From Verticillium longisporum (lineage: Eukaryota > Ascomycota > Sordariomycetes > Glomerellales > Plectosphaerellaceae), in NCBI GenBank assembly GCA_019188255.1, contig JAETXT010000007.1:3596001-3660000 (forward strand): a stretch of DNA of 64,000 bases, given 5' to 3'. Positions 47,001-58,777 of this stretch are shown here, one piece after another (positions within the stretch are counted from its first letter, which is position 1; each line of letters begins with the position of its first letter). The notes beneath the pieces were generated by a model, which had not been told where the DNA came from, did not search any database, and worked only from the letters and a program-made list of their open reading frames with translations. Both the position numbers and the translations under genes were made by a program.

Positions 47001-50000
47001 CAAACATTGCGAATCATCCGTCACCTCTGGCCACAACGGAGGAGGAGAATCTACGGACAAATCTTGTTTGTGCTACTGCTCGACGCGCATCGGCTGCGCT
47101 TTCCCTTTCATCTCTGCCTCGCCGGTCTCTTACTGTTAACACGTGCTCAAATTATGTATGGCCCAGTCTGGTACCGCTACCGGCACGGCACGAAACATTG
47201 CCTGCTGGGCTTGTCGAGCAATCTACAACAGTCGACGGGTTTCGGCTCCAGGCCACTCGTCCCGTTTGTCCTTTCAGGTCTCGGAAAACAATGTTGTCTG
47301 ACGGGCACTCCAGGGTGGAAACTCTGAGAGCTTTGTCGAGACACCGCACTTCACTGAGTCATGCGGGCTCTGCCGGTTTACTGGTATATCGAGCATGAAC
47401 ACCATGATCATCCCTTCATTTTCCTCATGATATTGGCTCTGGCTCTTGCCTATCCCTTTCACTTTATGGTTTCATCGTTCGCCTACGTACTTAGATGTGG
47501 CAAAACCTCTGTTATGGGCCATGCAGGAGACCTGCAAATTCGACAGCTGACAAGTCTGCAGGCCTACTGCCAGACCATATGCGTCGTCCTGTCGCCTCTC
47601 CACACCCACCAGCAAACCATGCGGTCTGAGCCTCCATGAAATGCGACGCAGCCCGATCTCCACGGGGTTCTTCAGCGGCTACGCCAGAAAATGCCGCGAC
47701 GCGCCTTTGACAGCGAGCTTCGGGAAGCCATCCGAAGCCTCGTCATTTCTTATAATGAACTTGGTCTGTCGACAGCCTCTCGTATGTTGAGCGCCGGTAT
47801 TTGCCAAAGCTACACGACGCTATCACGCTGTTTCCTTGTGATACCGTCCGCTACGCCCGCCACAATGACGCACACAACTTCGGCATGGCCGCCAGCTGCT
47901 TGCAAATTTCCCTCAACCTGTCCGTTTCGTGATGATCCACTGAATTCAGGGGCTTGATGACAAGCTCGGAGATTGTTCCGGGAAGAACCCAAATGCAAAG
48001 GCGTTTCAACACAGCGCCTCACTGACGCCTCCCGTCATTCATCATGAGGCATCACTATGCTTTATCTGCCTGAACCCTTTGATGAACGGCCTGCCTGTTC
48101 AGCTTTCTAGCCTCTCAAACCAATGCTGCTGCTACCCGTTCCTCAGGTTTGAGCTTGACTCCTTACTCATCAGTCTGTCGAAGTGTCACCGGCATGTTAC
48201 CATCCGTCGGAGGCTCTGCCACACTGCCGGGGCACGTGACGATACGGCTCATGCTCTGAGGTAGCCGTGTTGTCGTCCCGAAATCCCGACGATAGGCTTG
48301 TGGTCCTGTCTCTACGCTGCAGGAATCCGTACGCCGAGGCATACTACGAGTCGTGCATATTAGGCGCCCATACCCCAGCTGTGCGACTCGAGATGCCACG
48401 ATCCGCTAAGCCATGGCAGCCACGGAGGTAGACCGGATGAGGGCTGAGGGCCGTCCGAGTCAGAGAGCCAGAATTAGAGACCTCTGCAGAGGGAAACGGC
48501 ACAATCTCGCCCGACCGGGCGGCCGAGCTGATGAGGCCGGCGATGATGAAGCGCATCTCATCTCTCACCCCGCGTGCAAATTTCTCGTCCGGCTCACGTT
48601 CCCTTAGTGTTCTGAGGGGTACATCATGCCTTGTAAGGGAGGGCAGCCACCTCCGCATTCTGTGATCCTTCAGCGTCACATCCTGCAAGGGCCTGCGGTC
48701 CGATGATGATCTCCGTCCACGAAGGGTAAAGTAAGTCTACGGCGAGGCTTAGTCATGTGTTTGGTCTATGAGTATGTCGCCCTTTGGAAGGCGTCCAGGG
48801 ATGGAGGCTTAGCTGAGACGAGATGAGATGGTAAAGCTGGCAAGTCTTCTGTCTTTCACACACTCGATGCAATACACAAAAGCGAGGCGAAAGCGGTGAT
48901 TAAAAGCTAGAGGCCGAGGAATTTCGGTACAGATGCGGGGAGGATGGAAGGGTTTGGACACGGGCACAACACCGCCACAGCCACGCAGACCAAGAATTGT
49001 CGACACAGCCGTGCTTGTCGCCCTCTCGCCTTCTTCAGCGGTCGTCGTCAGGTATAGGGTTCAATCCCCCCTCCCTGAATAGGACTACATGCACATCATC
49101 AGAGTGTAAATCTTATAACCATTTCTACATTCGTACACCAGAAACCGCTCACCCACCCTCAAACACACTGACACACCCACACCCCACGGCTTGTGAGGGA
49201 TCTGGCTTACTTACCCCAACGATGGGCGATGCGACACAGATCCTTTTGGCCCCCGGACCTTGTGAACCCCAGACGCCTCTTTTTCTGTCGTTGGGAACCG
49301 GGGGAGAAAAGGGGGAGGGGGGGCTAACCGATTACACGCCCCGGATCATACGTATACCCCCCCCCCTTGTCCTGCCTTGCTTGCTTTCCCCGCCCTGGGC
49401 CATTTCCCCAAATTTCATCACATTTGCTCGAAGCATTGCGCGTTACTTATCTCGGCCTCGCGTTTGGCGACTGTTTGGTTGGATGTGGTGGGTTGCTGCG
49501 TGGTATGGTTGGGCGGCGGCAGCAAGAACGTGGCCTGGTTTGAGTTCAGCTGACAGGGCATCTAGGAGGTGGGCGCTGAATTGTCGAGCCGAAATGTGAG
49601 ACAAAGGGCGAAAGAACGAAGAAATAGTTCTTCCGGGAAAGTAGTGAGACACTACTACTGTACTGGATATGGAGAGAGGTGATGGGGGGGCGCAAGGCTA
49701 AGAAAGCAACGGCATCATCCAGGGGGCCGGCTGTCCTGCTTGGTTTAGGGTTCTCATCACAACACGCAGGGGGAAGGGATCGGCACCGGGACAAGAGAGC
49801 AGGCCAGCCAGCCCGTGAACCCACCCCCGGTCATTGTTACTCTGTCCCCTCCCCCGGCCCCTCCAGCAGAGTACCGAATGAGCTTCCCGCGGGGTGACAT
49901 GGGCTTCGTGAAAATCTGAAAAAGAAGAGGGCGGTCAGTCGACCGGCCGGTAGGTCGGCGCATCTAACAAAGGGCCATGTCGGTGGTATTCACACGCTAC

Positions 50001-50619
50001 TCAGATGGTAGCTACTGTGGAGAGAAGGTGGAGGGGGTCTCGAAAAGCGATCGAGGGGGTGTGGCCTCTTGTCCCTGCAAAAACCGATGATTGCCAGTAC
50101 ATCCCGGTGCGCCTTGTGAAGGGGGCGGCGCGATGATGGCTTTCCTCGTCTTGATTTTCTCCCCTTCTCTTTGCAAGCCCTCCCGAGGAATTCTTTCCGC
50201 GTGGATGGAGGGGGAGATTTGGTTCTCACGAGCTAACCTGGCGCCCCAGTCCGTCAGGGGCTTACCTACATATCCCGCTTCCTCCTCTGTCTTTTATTTT
50301 ACCCCCTTCGCCTTGGTTTCTCAAGCCACCGCCTGCGGCCACAAAACGCCTCCTCCGGATTCCGCACATGACCCTCCTTCTCCGTCGGCGAGGCTCCGAC
50401 TCCAAACAAGGTAGAGAAGGAGGGGTAGAAACGGGAAAGAGAAAGAAAGAGGGTGAGCAAGGGGCGTGCAAAATCTAGGTGGTAGGGGAGGGGTGCCATG
50501 AGCGTTCAGAAGAGGGAAAAGGTGATCGAAAGGGGCCGGGAGGGGGGAGGGGGGTTGGTTGAGACTGTGGACCCTTTCTTTTTCGTAGGGGCCGCAATTT
50601 CCGGCTCGGCTGCCCGGGT

Positions 50620-52747
50620 CTACAGGCGAAGCACCTGGCAACGGCTTCCAATGCCGTCAAATATGCAGGTATTATGGACGGGGATGTACTGTTTCGTAAT
50701 AATCTTGATCATCTCCTGAGCCACCAGGCCGCCCATGACGGCGGAAACGTTGTGCAGCTCTCCGCCGGCGGCTCGGGACACCTCTTGAGCCGCCTGAGCG
50801 TAGCGCTCGCTCTCTGTGGCCCTGGGCACGAGTGCCGTGACGTTCTTGAGAATGGTTTCGGGTGACAGCGCCGCCCCAGCAGCGGCAGTGTCGAGAGCGT
50901 GTGACGTGGCGCGCAGTGCGAGGTAGATGGGGAGCAGGGACGTGGGCATGACGCCCATGGCCGCCATGTCATCGTTGGCGAGTTCTTCATCTGTACAAAA
51001 ATTTTGTGCACCAAGTCAGCCTGTGCTCTTGAAGCGTCGCCACCACGACCGCCGCCCGCCTGCTGCTCTCGCGCGCAGACACGCATATACACACAGACAC
51101 GCACACATAAGATGAGCAGCCCCTCACCCCCAGGGACATTATTGCATCATCGTAGAAGACCCTGGAAAGAGATTCCCCCTGTTGTCATGCTCCGACGCGT
51201 GTCATCCCGCACTTACCGGCTACTTTGAGTAATCTCTCGGTCCCCCCGTCTTTCGCGTCGATCAGTTTGACAAAGGCTGCGTTCTTGCAGAACAAATCTA
51301 CCTCTGCCGGGTCGACGTGTTCGCCCCCTGGGGCGCGGCGGACCGAGTCGAGCACCTCGGCGGCGTCCTTGCGTGCCTTGGCTTTGTAGATTCCCTGGAG
51401 CCGTATGTAGACGCTGGACTGCGCCTTCATGTCTGGGAGGCCGCCAGGGACGGGCAGACACTTGTGCTTCTCGTAGAAGGCCTTGACGGCGCCGGCGATG
51501 ATCCAGAAGCTAGACTGTGTCTCTTCCTGCACGACGCAATATTAGCCAGCCACTCGCTTCCTCAGACGAGCCACATCCCCCCCTCCCTTTTTTTTTCTTT
51601 CGCCACAGAACGTTCAGACGGGGGCATGAGGAAGTGAGAGGGGACCACCAAAGACAGTGGTCCAAGAGGGAAGGGATCGGACGCTTACAAGGTCAGCAGA
51701 CTGGTATTCGAAGACGTGTCGCAGGGAGTCTGGAAGCGAAGGTGGCGATATCGTCTTGAGGACGGCCGCAGCGGCCTCGGCAAAGTTCTCCTCGCCACCT
51801 TCAGGGGTGTCTGTCCTTGCCGCCTCGGCTACGACCCTCCTGAAGGCGACCTTGTCCTGGTAGGTCGACGGGTACTCGCCCTGGTGGGACTGCTTCCAGA
51901 CCTCGAGGTAGTGGAGCAGGATGGCCACGAAAGGTAGGTGACCGTGTTCATGGTTGTCCAGACCGTCGATATCTTTGGTCATGTCCTGTGCAAAGGTGGA
52001 GAGCTCCGCCCATGGTGTGAGCAGCCGCAGGTCGGTGGTGGCGGTCTCGTCTGGATGAGTGTCCACGATGGGGAACGCGGCGGGCAGGTGGACGCGAAAA
52101 TAAGCGTAAAAGCCGACCGAATGAGCGGCAATCAATGGCGTCTTGTGGTCTGTCGCGTACGACTCGAGAATCTGGAGATCTTCAGGCTTGATGGGCAGAG
52201 CATAGAGTATGATGGTGTACGGCTCAGGGCTCTCGAGCACCTTGGCGAGGTCGTACGGCTCCTTTGAGTATCATGGTCAGCCTTGTTTGCGCGTTATTTC
52301 CGGTCGGTTCTTGTCTCAATCTCACGCTGTTCTTCGGGAACCAGTCGGCCTTGACTTCTGGGTTGAGTTCGACGAGCAAGTCGGCGCAAGCCTGGGCTCT
52401 CGGTTTGCCAAGACTGCTGGCATCGAGGAAAAAGTTGACGCCGAGGTCTGCCTCTTGAACGTTGGCGCCGTCGGCTATGGTGAATTTGCCGATGCCTGGG
52501 CGAGGTCAGTTCCAGGGCGCAGGCAAAGAGGGGTTGACCGATACGAACCTGGCAGCACTAGGTTCTTCAACGTCTCGACGCCCATGGTGCCTGAGGATGA
52601 GTTGACGAGCAGAATATGGGAGGATTCCAAGGCAGCCTGGCCACTGGCGGCCCATAGCCTCAGCTGGCGGTCATATTTGCGTTCCTTCTCGGAGGGTCCT
52701 GACAGCAAAGGCGGGGTTTGTGTCTGAATGGTAGCGACCTCCGTCAT
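50620..52747 (-). CDS. ULA1: NEDD8-activating enzyme E1 regulatory subunit
   Basis: Partner of Uba3 in activating the ubiquitin-like protein NEDD8/Rub1, which is then attached to cullins. Five exons: 52747-52549, 52495-52326, 52261-51689, 51526-51217 and 50990-50620, introns 53, 64, 162 and 226 nt; 540 residues. It starts [15 protein letters not shown] and shows the E1-like fold: [59 protein letters not shown] and [20 protein letters not shown]. The C-terminal half contains the family region [20 protein letters not shown] followed by [12 protein letters not shown]. It lacks the catalytic Cys domain of Uba1/Uba3, as expected for the regulatory subunit. All exon phases agree, so this gene is intact. 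Confidence 0.93.
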
Positions 52748-54090
52748 CTCGAGATCACGTATAGGCAGGGCAAAACATCAATCTGAGATGGAGAAATGTT
52801 TGTATAAGAGTCCTTTATTGCGGCCTGCTTTTTTGCTCTTCGGCAATCATGGGTTGTGATGGTTGGCGTGTATGTCGTTGAGAGGGAGTGACGTTCGTAG
52901 TTCACTGGTCCAAGCTGAAGCTCATGATGATGGTGATGAGGTAATCTTGAGACCTACTAAGCAGGCGGGCTGTCCCGCAACCACGAGGCAGGTGCTTGTG
53001 GCCGTCTGTGGCACGTGCACGTGACTGACAGGATCCTGGATGATCCATTCTCATCCTGATTGACGTACCTACCTCCATTACATGAGCGCGGATCTTGGTT
53101 GTGGAACAACCCGGTTTTCAAATATTCTTAGACATTCCATGATCTTTTAATTCCTAGGTCTTCGTCCCTGTAACATGGCTCGGCAGGTGAAGGCAAAATC
53201 AACAAGCTCGAAGCAGATTTCGAGTGGTCTAACCAACGTGAGACGTCGAAATCCTCATCGATTACCGACTGGTGGACGAATCGTCAAGCGCTTTCCTTGA
53301 GGTACTCCTGATTGAAGCTGCCAATCTCACAATGAGACTGCTTTCTCTGAAAAGAGGAGGGAAAAATTCGAATTTTGCTGAAAGAAGATCGGTTTCGCGA
53401 GACATCATCCCTTGACATGCTGTCGCAAACGAAGAGGAAAATTGGTAGAGACGGTTGCTACCTGCTTCAGCTTACCAAATAGCCGAGTTTGATCATGTCA
53501 TTCATTCATCATATTCAAGAACCTTGACGCTATTCTTCAGGCGAGAAATGTTCTGGACGCACTTCCGGCCAGTTGTACCCATTCAGACAACCAGCCAGCT
53601 CCCTCGGTAGCACAGCCCTGAGGAAAATGTCCTCGACGACAATTCTTTACAGCTTCATTGTTCAGTCTCCTCTTCCTGGAGGCTGAGAAGCGGCCAAGTA
53701 TTCTCATCACTATGTCACCATGCATAGCAACTGTAGCATCGTGACTTGGTAAAGGGTTGGCTGCCAAGTTAGTCGACAAGGATGAGAAGATTGTAAAAAA
53801 AACTGTTTACGCCCACTGCCGATCAATGATCCCAACGGTGCCTGCTTCGTCCAGAAGGACGTTTTCCCAATGTAGGTACATCTGTGTGTTGACGGAAAAT
53901 GGCCTTCAAGCGGAACAATTTCTACTATACGCGCGCTCCCATGAGGTGCCGCTCGGCAGGCCGTACAAGCGGGATTGACGTTCGACGATGGGGCCGGTCT
54001 GGTACGAGTTTGTCCCTCGAAGCCCGAGATTAAGTCAATGTCATTTCGCGAAAGGTATTCGAAATATTGCGTCTGGAAGCCCATCATCAG

Positions 54091-54165
54091 CACGGATCTG
54101 TAGGACACGGATCTGTAGGACACGGATCTGTAGGACACGGATCTGTAGGACACGGATCTGCAGGA
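54091..54165. repeat. 15-bp minisatellite, five units
   Basis: Five head-to-tail copies of CACGGATCTGTAGGA; the last carries a T-to-C change (CTGCAGG). The unit is a multiple of three, so short frames across it stay open on both strands and produce GHGSV-type artefact peptides. Confidence 0.95.
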
Positions 54166-54920
54166 CGTGCGCATCTGTTGTATTGTCTCGCTGGCGAAAG
54201 GGAACGGGAAGGGCTGGCCTGTAATGCACTCCATGATGGTCTACACATTGTTAAAGGTGCAATCACACGCGCAGAAATAGTTCGCTCAGTGTCGTTCGTG
54301 CCATTTCGGTACAGTGGGAGATCTAGGAGCGTCAAGATGGGCGATCAACGCGGACAGCCATATAGACCATATTTTGGGCCGGCGGTGCTGGAGGCCAGCA
54401 TCAGGACCTGCCCTGGCAATTGCCTTCATATCCCATCGGGTCTATATAACGGTTAGGAGCGGAAGGAGCGCCATCGTTAGGGATTCTTCGTTCATGTGTC
54501 TAGCGTGCTGCTCTGCAATCGTCGTTACCTACTGCCTACCATGTCAGCCTTTGGTGTAAACGAGCTTACAGAGACTAGATTATGACTCAGTAAGGGAATT
54601 GGAAGTCATAAGTGTCAAGTTGAAGCTGTACTAGCTGTCCGAGTACCTTTGCTTGTATGGTTGTCGTCATGAACGGCGAGATGGTGCAAGGCTGGAATTG
54701 CGGGGGCCTGGCGCCGTTATCGGGCGACGCAGGGCGCGCAAGTTGTCAACCCCGCGGCGGGTTCCAGGGGTCGGTTCAGGCCTTCAGGGGCCTGCGACGG
54801 CGGGGTTCCGTCGGTCCACGGCTCACGGGGGCTTATCGGGTGCCCCCTCTCGACAGCCGAGACGGCCTTTGGGCCCTTCCACCCTCGACAACCTCCCATC
54901 TCGCAAGACCAACGGGAATA

Positions 54921-54959
<39 letters not shown>
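54921..54959. repeat. CCTG tetranucleotide repeat
   Basis: Nearly ten tandem CCTG units, about 90 bp upstream of the dehydrogenase start codon. It probably lies in its promoter or 5' UTR. Confidence 0.95.
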
Positions 54960-55049
54960 TGCCTTGAGGTACATAGTACCTTACCCTGGGCGCTTTATCA
55001 GCTGCTTGAAGAAAAGCCCGTGTCTATTTTTCATCTCTCTCACTTACAC

Positions 55050-56265
55050 ATGCCAGCCTTCAACCACACACTCAGGACCCTCGGCTCACTCCTCCTTCCT
55101 CGCCATCCCCTGCCACTCTCCTTCAAGCACAGCAGAACCATTGCCAGAAGAATGGCATCCGCCGCGGCCGCCAAGCGCCTCGAGGGCAAGACGGTGCTCA
55201 TCACGGGCGCCTCGAGCGGCATCGGCCGCAGCACAGCCTTTGAGTTTGCGCGCACAGCGCCCCGCAACCTCAAGCTCATCCTGACGGCGCGCCGCGTCGA
55301 CACGCTGCGGGCCATCGCCGACGACATTGTGCGAGAGGTCGGCGACGGCGTGCAGGTGCTGCCCTTGGCGCTCGACGTCAGCAAGCCCGACGCCGTGCGC
55401 GGCTTCGTCGCCGGGCTGCCCGAGGGGTTCCGCGCCATCGACGTGCTCGTCAACAATGCCGGGCTCGTCAAGGGCGTGGCGAGGGCGCCGGAGATTGCCG
55501 AGGCCGACATGGCCACCATGTTCGACACGAACGTCACGGGGCTCATCAACGTGACGCAGGCCGTTCTGCCCATCTTCCAGCAGAGGGCCGACGGCGGGGC
55601 GGGCGATATCATCAACGTGGGCTCCATTGCGGGTGGGTGATGCTAGCCGTGAACTCTCTGGAGTGATTCCCTTGTCGCTGACCGCGTCCAGGCCGTGAGC
55701 CGTACGCCGGCGGTTCCATCTACTGCGCCACCAAGGCTGCCGTGCGCAGCTTCACAGACTCGTTGCGCAAGGAGCTCATTGCGACGCGGATCCGTGTCAT
55801 GGAGATTGATCCCGGCCAGGTCGAGACGGTACGTCGGGGGCTCCCCGCTGTCGTTCCTGCTATCACGTCCATCACGCAGAGACCTGACAGCAGCAGGAAT
55901 TCTCGGTTGTCCGCTTTTACGGCGACAAGGCCAAGGCCGATGCCGTCTATGCGTGAGTTGCACCCGACGTCCACTGAACAGACGTCCACTATGCAGACGT
56001 CCACTATGCAGACGTCCACTACACAGCGCGGCCGTCATGACATGAAAGATGTGGCTGACAGCAGTCATAGTGGTTGCGAGCCCCTGACCCCTGACGACAT
56101 TGCCGAGGTCATTGTCTTTAGCGCGACGAGGCGGGAGAATGTGGTCATTGCCGACACGCTCGTCTTCCCCAACCACCAGGTAAGACAGACAGAGACTGAA
56201 GTGATGAAGAAGAGGGACTAATTGTTGGTCAGGCTGGCGCTGGTGTTCTGCACCGCAAGTCATAG
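55050..56265 (+). CDS. NADP-dependent short-chain dehydrogenase, YMR226C/YdfG type
   Basis: Oxidoreductase of the classical SDR family; yeast YMR226C and bacterial YdfG oxidise serine and 3-hydroxy acids with NADP. Five exons: 55050-55632, 55692-55828, 55897-55952, 56071-56179 and 56233-56265; introns 59, 68, 118 and 53 nt; 305 residues from the first Met. Motifs: cofactor loop TGASSGIGR, VNNAG, VGSIAGREPYAGG and the catalytic YCATK. The C-terminus EFSVVRFYGDKAKADAVYAG, CEPLTPDDIAEVIVF and LVFPNHQAGAGVLHRKS marks the YMR226C subgroup. The first 34 residues (Arg, Ser, Leu, no acidic residues) look like a mitochondrial presequence; Met at 55152 gives the cytosolic-size form. A 15-bp minisatellite lies in intron 3. 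Very high G/C at third positions. Confidence 0.92.
55967..56026. repeat. 15-bp minisatellite inside intron 3 of the dehydrogenase gene
   Basis: Four head-to-tail copies of ACGTCCACTATGCAG, the outer two with variants. It lies wholly within the 118-nt intron 55953-56070, which is longer than its neighbours because of it. Confidence 0.93.
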
Positions 56266-56797
56266 ATGGATGTGCATGTACATGTTGGATCGTGGTGGGT
56301 GTGAAGTGGTACGGCTGTATACCGTGAGATGATTCAAAAATACAATAAGAAAGAAGAATATATCGATTCCAAAAATGATATACATTACGGGGTATACCAC
56401 ATTGAACCTCTTCAGTTGGCATTCATCATTTCAATGCCTCTTGCAAGGCAAATACCGAGGTACCACAGAGCAAGTACCAAGTACACCGTGACAAAGCCAG
56501 ATAGCACTCCACGCACGGTGTCTTATCGGTGTCTTATCGTAGCCCTGAATCTCGTCTCCTCTCTTTTGTCTCTTTCCTCTTCTTTCTCTCCTCTCTCGCC
56601 TCTCTGCCTCTGCCTCTGCCTGTGCCACGGCGGCAACTCCTCTCGTGACCACTTTACACACCTCAACAGCACGCCATCCTCTTCTCACGCCCTCTTCTCA
56701 CGCCCTCGTCTCACACCCTCGTCTCACGCCCTTTGCCAAAAAAAAAAAAAAGGAAAAGATATGCCACTCGGGCATGCGACAACCATGAGCAGGCACC
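56266..56797. promoter_or_regulatory. CT-rich promoter region of the RBR ligase gene
   Basis: The plus strand is strongly C/T-rich from about 56530 to 56735, with repeated CACGCCCTC-type units. It ends in an A14 run (56738-56751) about 50 bp before the start codon. CT-rich tracts are common in fungal promoters and 5' UTRs; the role here is inferred. Confidence 0.45.
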
Positions 56798-58777
56798 ATG
56801 CCGTTCACAGTACTCCTCGGCACGTCCGCTGATCGACGCCTCTCCCATCGCTCTTCCAAGTCTTCTCTGACGTCCCCCCCGACCGAACCTCCCGAACCCC
56901 GTCTCGAATACATCCACGACGAGGCCCAGCTGCAGGACCCGCCCGAAGAATGCCCCGATCTCCGCGAGCTCAACAACAGCCTCGAGGCCCTGGCGGCCCT
57001 GTTTCCGAACGTTCAACCCGAGGTCTTCCGCGAGATGCTGGCCAACTTTGACAGCGAATCCAGGCTCGCCGTCGTCGCCGATGCGCTGCTGAAGAACCAC
57101 GTCAACTGGGTCAAGGGCCGATGGAGGATCGCCCAAGACAATGCGTCTAGTGATGCCTCGGCAGCCCTTCCGACCGTTCCGCCCAAGGACGCCTTCCGCA
57201 GTGACGAGTACAAAAAGGCCGTCCAAGCTCTGGCCTGGACCGAGTTCAAGGGCCTGACGCGCGCCGCCGTCAACGCCGTGCTCGCCGAGTTCAACTACTC
57301 CTATCTCGACGCACGCAAGACCCTGCTCGACCTGTCGGCCAAGTCCTGGCGCTTCACCATCTCGTCCCTCTTCTCCCGCCGCAAGCCCGCCACCGCCGGC
57401 GATGCCGAAAACCACCCCCTCGTCATCTGGCGGTCCACCGGCCACGGGTCCATCACGCCGACGCTGCGCGCCACCGGAAATGCCGAGCTCGACCGCGAGC
57501 TGTACGACGAGCTCATCCGCCCGCTGAAAGACCGCGCCCGCGCGACCCAGCTCGACAGCGACCGCGGCCTGGCCCGCGCGCTGAACAGCGAGGAGGCCGA
57601 GGCCGTCGACGCCCTGCACGAGTGCTGCTGCTGCTTCACCGAGTCGACCTTTGAGGAGTTCACCCAGTGCAACGCCGACGGCCACATGATCTGCTTCCGC
57701 TGCGTCCGGCTGGCCCTGACCGAGGCCGTCTTCGGCCAGGGCTGGCACAGCAGCATCGACACCCACGCCGGCACCCTCCGGTGCCTGGCCGTCGACGGCG
57801 CCGGCTGCGGCGGCCACATCCCCGCCCACCACCTCCACCGCGCCATGCTCGAGGAGACGAAGGGCGCCGAGATCCTGCACAAGCTCGACCAGCGCCTCGC
57901 CGACCACAGCCTGCTCGCCTCGGGCCTGCCCCTCATCCGCTGCCCCTTTTGCGACTACGCCGAGGTCGACGACATCTACCTGCCCCAGCACGAGGACAGC
58001 CTGCGGCCCCGGGCCGACGGCGTCCTCAGCGCCGTCTTCCTGCTCCTCTGCGTCGGCTCCATCCCTTTCCTCATGCCGCTCGTGCTCCTGTCGTCGCTGC
58101 TCTGCCTCGCCATGACCACGTCGCGCGCCTCGCTGGCGACCCATTGGTCGCGCGCCCTGCACCGCCGCCGCCGCCGCCGCCGCGGGCCCAAGTTCACGTG
58201 CCGCGCCCCGCGCTGCGGCCGCACCTCGTGCCTCGCCTGCGCCAAGCCCTGGGCCGACGTGCACGTCTGCAACGAGTCGTCCCTCGTCGCGCTGCGCACG
58301 CAGGTCGAGCAGGCCATGAGCCTCGCCATCAAGCGCGTGTGCCCGCGCTGCGCCACGTCCTTTGTCAAGAACTCGGGCTGCAACAAGCTCACGTGCCCCT
58401 GCGGCTACAAAATGTGCTACGTCTGCCGCAAGGACATTGGCGGGCCCGACGGCGACGGCGAGGGCTACCGCCACTTCTGCGACCACTTCCGCCCCGACGG
58501 CGACCCCCGCCCCTGCGACGAGTGCGACCGCTGCAACCTCTGGGAGAGCGAGGACACGGACGAGGTCCTGCGCCGCGCCCGCGACGAGGCCGAGCGCCGC
58601 TGGAAGGAGACCGAGGCCCGCGACCTCAGCGGCGCCGAGCGCGTCTTCCTCGACACGGGCTTCGCCCCCGCCGCCCCCGCCCGCGACGACCTCTCCGTCG
58701 AGCACGTCCTGCGTGCCGGCCGCCTGCCGTCTGTGGCCCAGATTTGCGACCTCGTCGTCGAGAATCTGTTTGTGTGA
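56798..58777 (+). CDS. RBR-type E3 ubiquitin ligase, RNF216/TRIAD3-like
   Basis: Intronless 659-residue protein. RING-between-RING ligases pass ubiquitin through a catalytic Cys in RING2. An N-terminal CUE-like helix region (about residues 55-105, LNNSLEALAALFPNV) may bind ubiquitin. RING1 begins ECCCCFTESTFEEF; the IBR/RING2 part has CPRCATSFVKNSGCNKLTC and CGYKMCYVCRKDIGG. The likely catalytic residue is Cys528 (SGCNK). The late RHFCDHFRP motif is typical of RNF216. Unusual is a pair of strongly hydrophobic segments (about residues 409-440, GVLSAVFLLLCVGSIPFL and MPLVLLSSLLCLAM) followed by seven Arg, placed inside the IBR region. This suggests a membrane anchor or hairpin. Codons almost always end in C or G. 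Confidence 0.9.
   Translation: MPFTVLLGTSADRRLSHRSSKSSLTSPPTEPPEPRLEYIHDEAQLQDPPEECPDLRELNNSLEALAALFPNVQPEVFREMLANFDSESRLAVVADALLKNHVNWVKGRWRIAQDNASSDASAALPTVPPKDAFRSDEYKKAVQALAWTEFKGLTRAAVNAVLAEFNYSYLDARKTLLDLSAKSWRFTISSLFSRRKPATAGDAENHPLVIWRSTGHGSITPTLRATGNAELDRELYDELIRPLKDRARATQLDSDRGLARALNSEEAEAVDALHECCCCFTESTFEEFTQCNADGHMICFRCVRLALTEAVFGQGWHSSIDTHAGTLRCLAVDGAGCGGHIPAHHLHRAMLEETKGAEILHKLDQRLADHSLLASGLPLIRCPFCDYAEVDDIYLPQHEDSLRPRADGVLSAVFLLLCVGSIPFLMPLVLLSSLLCLAMTTSRASLATHWSRALHRRRRRRRGPKFTCRAPRCGRTSCLACAKPWADVHVCNESSLVALRTQVEQAMSLAIKRVCPRCATSFVKNSGCNKLTCPCGYKMCYVCRKDIGGPDGDGEGYRHFCDHFRPDGDPRPCDECDRCNLWESEDTDEVLRRARDEAERRWKETEARDLSGAERVFLDTGFAPAAPARDDLSVEHVLRAGRLPSVAQICDLVVENLFV

Larger units (their letters stand above)
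42144..50619. other. 8.5-kb region without supported genes
   Basis: From the start of the Zn2Cys6 regulator to the 3' end of ULA1 I find no credible gene. Frames of up to about 218 codons exist on both strands, but they overlap one another, are dominated by Pro/Ser/Arg/His low complexity and lack domains or splice chains. The left part (about 42400-43800) is purine-rich on the plus strand, that is C/T-rich in the direction of the regulator. Microsatellites lie near 43.5, 43.6 and 44.0 kb, and there are long G and C runs near 49.3 kb. It may hold a long 5' UTR or promoter of the regulator, or non-coding RNA. Confidence 0.5.
52748..55049. other. intergenic with minisatellite and CCTG repeat
   Basis: Divergent spacer between ULA1 and the short-chain dehydrogenase. 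No gene is supported. It holds a 15-bp minisatellite at 54091-54165 and a CCTG run at 54921-54959. Confidence 0.5.

Noticed and set aside
42540..49652. Many frames of 100-218 codons in the gene-poor stretch
   Set aside because: They overlap on opposite strands, are low in complexity, and cannot be chained by credible splice sites into a known product.
53175..53300. A 41-codon basic frame starting MARQVKAKSTSSKQ that faintly recalls a histone N-terminus
   Set aside because: It does not match histone H3 and has no downstream exon that I can find; probably chance.
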